Below are positions 62,663 through 64,000 of a stretch of DNA of 64,000 bases, piece by piece. Position numbers and translations under genes: made by a program. The stretch covers positions 1,054,001 to 1,118,000 of the forward strand of contig NZ_CP058560.1 of NCBI RefSeq assembly GCF_018141185.1. Direction: 5' to 3'. The notes below the pieces were generated by a model. That model saw only the letters and a program-made list of their open reading frames with translations. It ran no database searches and had not been told where the DNA came from. Source of the DNA: Methanobacterium alkalithermotolerans. GTDB lineage: Archaea > Methanobacteriota > Methanobacteria > Methanobacteriales > Methanobacteriaceae. The number at the start of each line of letters is the position of its first letter. Position 1 is the first letter of the stretch.

Positions 62663-63409
62663 TTAACGCAGGATTTTGAAATGTTTTAAAAACATCTTCA
62701 TTTGTAAAAAAGAGCGTTCTATGCTTCCCGGATTAATTTTTCCATTTTCGGAAACCACTTCACATGTTACCGAGGGTATATTCCTCAGGTTACATTCATC
62801 TTCCAGGGCTCCCTTGTACATGGATCCTGCTTCATCATAGCAAATCAATTCAGAAGAAGTTTTTTTTGTAATGTATTGGGCAATATTATAACTGTTTATG
62901 CAGGGTTTTTTTGTACAAAAAACACTTTCCCTTCCAGGATTGCTTTTAGGTTTAGTGGAGTGAAAGTCCGCCACTGCATCCAAATTAAGCATTTGAATAA
63001 ATTTTAAGATCATATTGGTTATGGATCCCTCACTGGAAGAGGCTCTATTTAGGTCTGATCCTTTAAACCATCTTGTATTTTCCATGGTAGCCCCTGGTGC
63101 AGCAAATGGTATTAAATAGACTGTACCCCATAATGACATGTTTTTAATATGTTCCATGAGATTTAAGGCTGCTATTTGAGGTGGAAGTTCGTTTCCATGT
63201 ACTCCTGCTACTACCATTACCTTGGGTCTGCCTTTGCCTAATTCAACAAGAGGGGTGCCCATTTGGGCGGATTTAATAATCAAATCAAAACCATTATCTG
63301 AAAAAATATTCTTTTTCAGGTAGGGATTATCCTGAATATTGCCTCCTGAATGGGGAGATAATATAGAAATTTTTCCACCTGAAATGATATCATTGTCTTT
63401 AAAATTCAT
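62663..63409 (-). CDS. Succinylglutamate desuccinylase/aspartoacylase family zinc hydrolase
   Basis: 248 residues with the M14-like AspA/AstE zinc site: VAGVHGNELPPQIAALNLME (His and Glu ligands, about 69-88) and the later His in ADFHSTKP (about 147). The Arg/Asn substrate-binding stretch is ENTRWFKGSDLNR (about 110-122). CEVVSENGKINPGSIERSF near the end carries a candidate catalytic Glu. The family removes acyl groups from amino acids or acts on other amides, so the substrate is not known. Confidence 0.82.
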   Translation of the reverse strand: MNFKDNDIISGGKISILSPHSGGNIQDNPYLKKNIFSDNGFDLIIKSAQMGTPLVELGKGRPKVMVVAGVHGNELPPQIAALNLMEHIKNMSLWGTVYLIPFAAPGATMENTRWFKGSDLNRASSSEGSITNMILKFIQMLNLDAVADFHSTKPKSNPGRESVFCTKKPCINSYNIAQYITKKTSSELICYDEAGSMYKGALEDECNLRNIPSVTCEVVSENGKINPGSIERSFLQMKMFLKHFKILR

Positions 63410-63774
63410 TTAAATACCCTGAGCTGTCACTGAAGCCTTTTTGAAGAATAGAATCCATTAAAACTGCTTATAACTTCTAAAGATGTATATTATAATGATT
63501 TATTAGTTAGTACGTGGAAATTTAATATCTATTTATATATAAACTGGCTGAATTTAGTACTATATCTATTTTAATAAATTAATTAAATAAATTTTCTATT
63601 TGATTTTCTTTAACCAGAGCTACTATTTCCCAATCCATACCATATTTTAATCACATTTAACTAAAAAACTTATAAATCAGTTAGTTCATAGGGATATTTT
63701 TAAATGAATTTGATTAGATAGATAAGTTATTATAACTCTAAAATTTATTGAATAAAACTCAATTAGGTGATAAA
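63410..63774. other. 365-bp divergent intergenic region upstream of argG
   Basis: Very AT-rich. It contains the promoters of the aspartoacylase-family gene (minus) and argG (plus). A BRE/TATA-like aaaaaacttataaatc lies at about 63664-63679, roughly 100 bp before the argG ATG. No tRNA or ORF is seen. Confidence 0.4.
63664..63679 (+). promoter_or_regulatory. Probable argG promoter (BRE/TATA)
   Basis: aaaaaacttataaatc fits an archaeal BRE plus TATA box. It predicts a leader of roughly 75-85 bases before the ATG at 63775. Confidence 0.4.
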
Positions 63775-64000
63775 ATGGATAAAGTGGTTCTGGCATTCAG
63801 CGGTGGTCTTGATACTTCAGTTTGTATTAAATTACTTGAAGAAAAATACAACATGGAAGTGGTGACTGCTTGTGTGGATGTAGGGCAACCCCGGGAAGAA
63901 ATTGAAAGGCCAGCAGCTGTAGCCATGGATATTGGAAATTATAAACATCATACCATTGATGCCCGAGAGGAATTTGCTTCGGATTTTATATTTCCTGCTA
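63775..64000 (+). CDS. argG: Argininosuccinate synthase, 3'-truncated by window edge
   Basis: Joins citrulline and aspartate in arginine synthesis. The first 75 codons are present. The N-terminal ATP pyrophosphatase P-loop reads VVLAFSGGLDTSVCIKLLEE, followed by VVTACVDVGQP and ARE-EFASDFIFPA, typical of ArgG. The ATG is preceded by aggtgat (63765-63771). The rest lies outside the window. Confidence 0.95.
   Translation, partial: MDKVVLAFSGGLDTSVCIKLLEEKYNMEVVTACVDVGQPREEIERPAAVAMDIGNYKHHTIDAREEFASDFIFPA

Overview
The window is a low-GC chromosomal segment of a methanogenic archaeon of the order Methanobacteriales, most likely Methanobacterium or a close relative. The evidence is a complete 17-gene energy-converting hydrogenase B (ehb) operon, a comC-comD-comE coenzyme M cluster, mptA (methanopterin) and cofG (coenzyme F420). 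It also has a family-B DNA polymerase ending just after motif C, as in the split PolB1 of Methanobacteriaceae, plus archaeal informational genes (trm1, taw2, nop5-flpA, proteasome beta subunit, aCPSF1/FttA). I see no rRNA, tRNA, insertion sequence, prophage or CRISPR array. The gene content is core-like and the accessory interest is subtle.

Layout. 1-10.4 kb: the 3' part of trm1, a DUF4013 membrane protein, an Lrp-type regulator, an UPF0282 metallo-hydrolase, a minus-strand GerW/YtfJ-DUF2953 operon, a histone-deacetylase-family gene, then mptA, a DUF2120-like gene and cofG. 10.5-16.8 kb: a two-gene signalling operon with a REC-PAS-HisKA_2 kinase and a 1249-residue REC-PAS-coiled-coil protein whose C-terminus looks like a dead copy of that kinase. 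17.2-25.7 kb: taw2, purP, psmB, fttA, purM and comCDE. 25.7-35.4 kb: split polB1, a secreted protein, an AI-2E family permease, pyrD-pyrK, nop5-flpA, coaBC and a KH protein. 35.7-39.7 kb: two related lipoproteins, a glycine/proline-tailed membrane protein, pheA and an ATP-dependent RNA ligase. 39.7-44.1 kb: five consecutive CBS-domain genes with 18 CBS repeats in all. 44.1-46.7 kb: queE, queD, a DUF366 gene and a PPC-domain gene. 46.8-50.5 kb (+): a nucleotidyltransferase, homoserine dehydrogenase, a Cas4-like protein and a small acidic protein. 50.5-61.1 kb (-): ehbA to ehbQ, with an extra 38-codon ORF between ehbE and ehbF. 61.4-64 kb: a PsiE-like protein, a DUF457 membrane protein, an aspartoacylase-family protein and the start of argG.

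How the genes work together. Ehb couples ion flow to ferredoxin reduction for anabolic CO2 fixation, while mptA, cofG and comCDE supply the C1 carrier, the F420 chromophore and coenzyme M. The queD/queE/DUF366 group points to 7-deazaguanine (archaeosine) synthesis, and taw2, trm1, nop5 and flpA add further RNA modification.

Points most worth a second look: the RNA ligase and pheA both have conserved N-terminal coding sequence upstream of any ATG, GTG or TTG, which suggests ATT or CTG initiation; the pseudokinase coiled-coil regulator; the Cas4-like protein that keeps its Fe-S cysteines but has lost nuclease residues; the small ORF coupled to ehbF; and a perfect 47-bp tandem duplication inside the ehb operon. 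All family assignments rest on reading motifs by eye; no database search was run.
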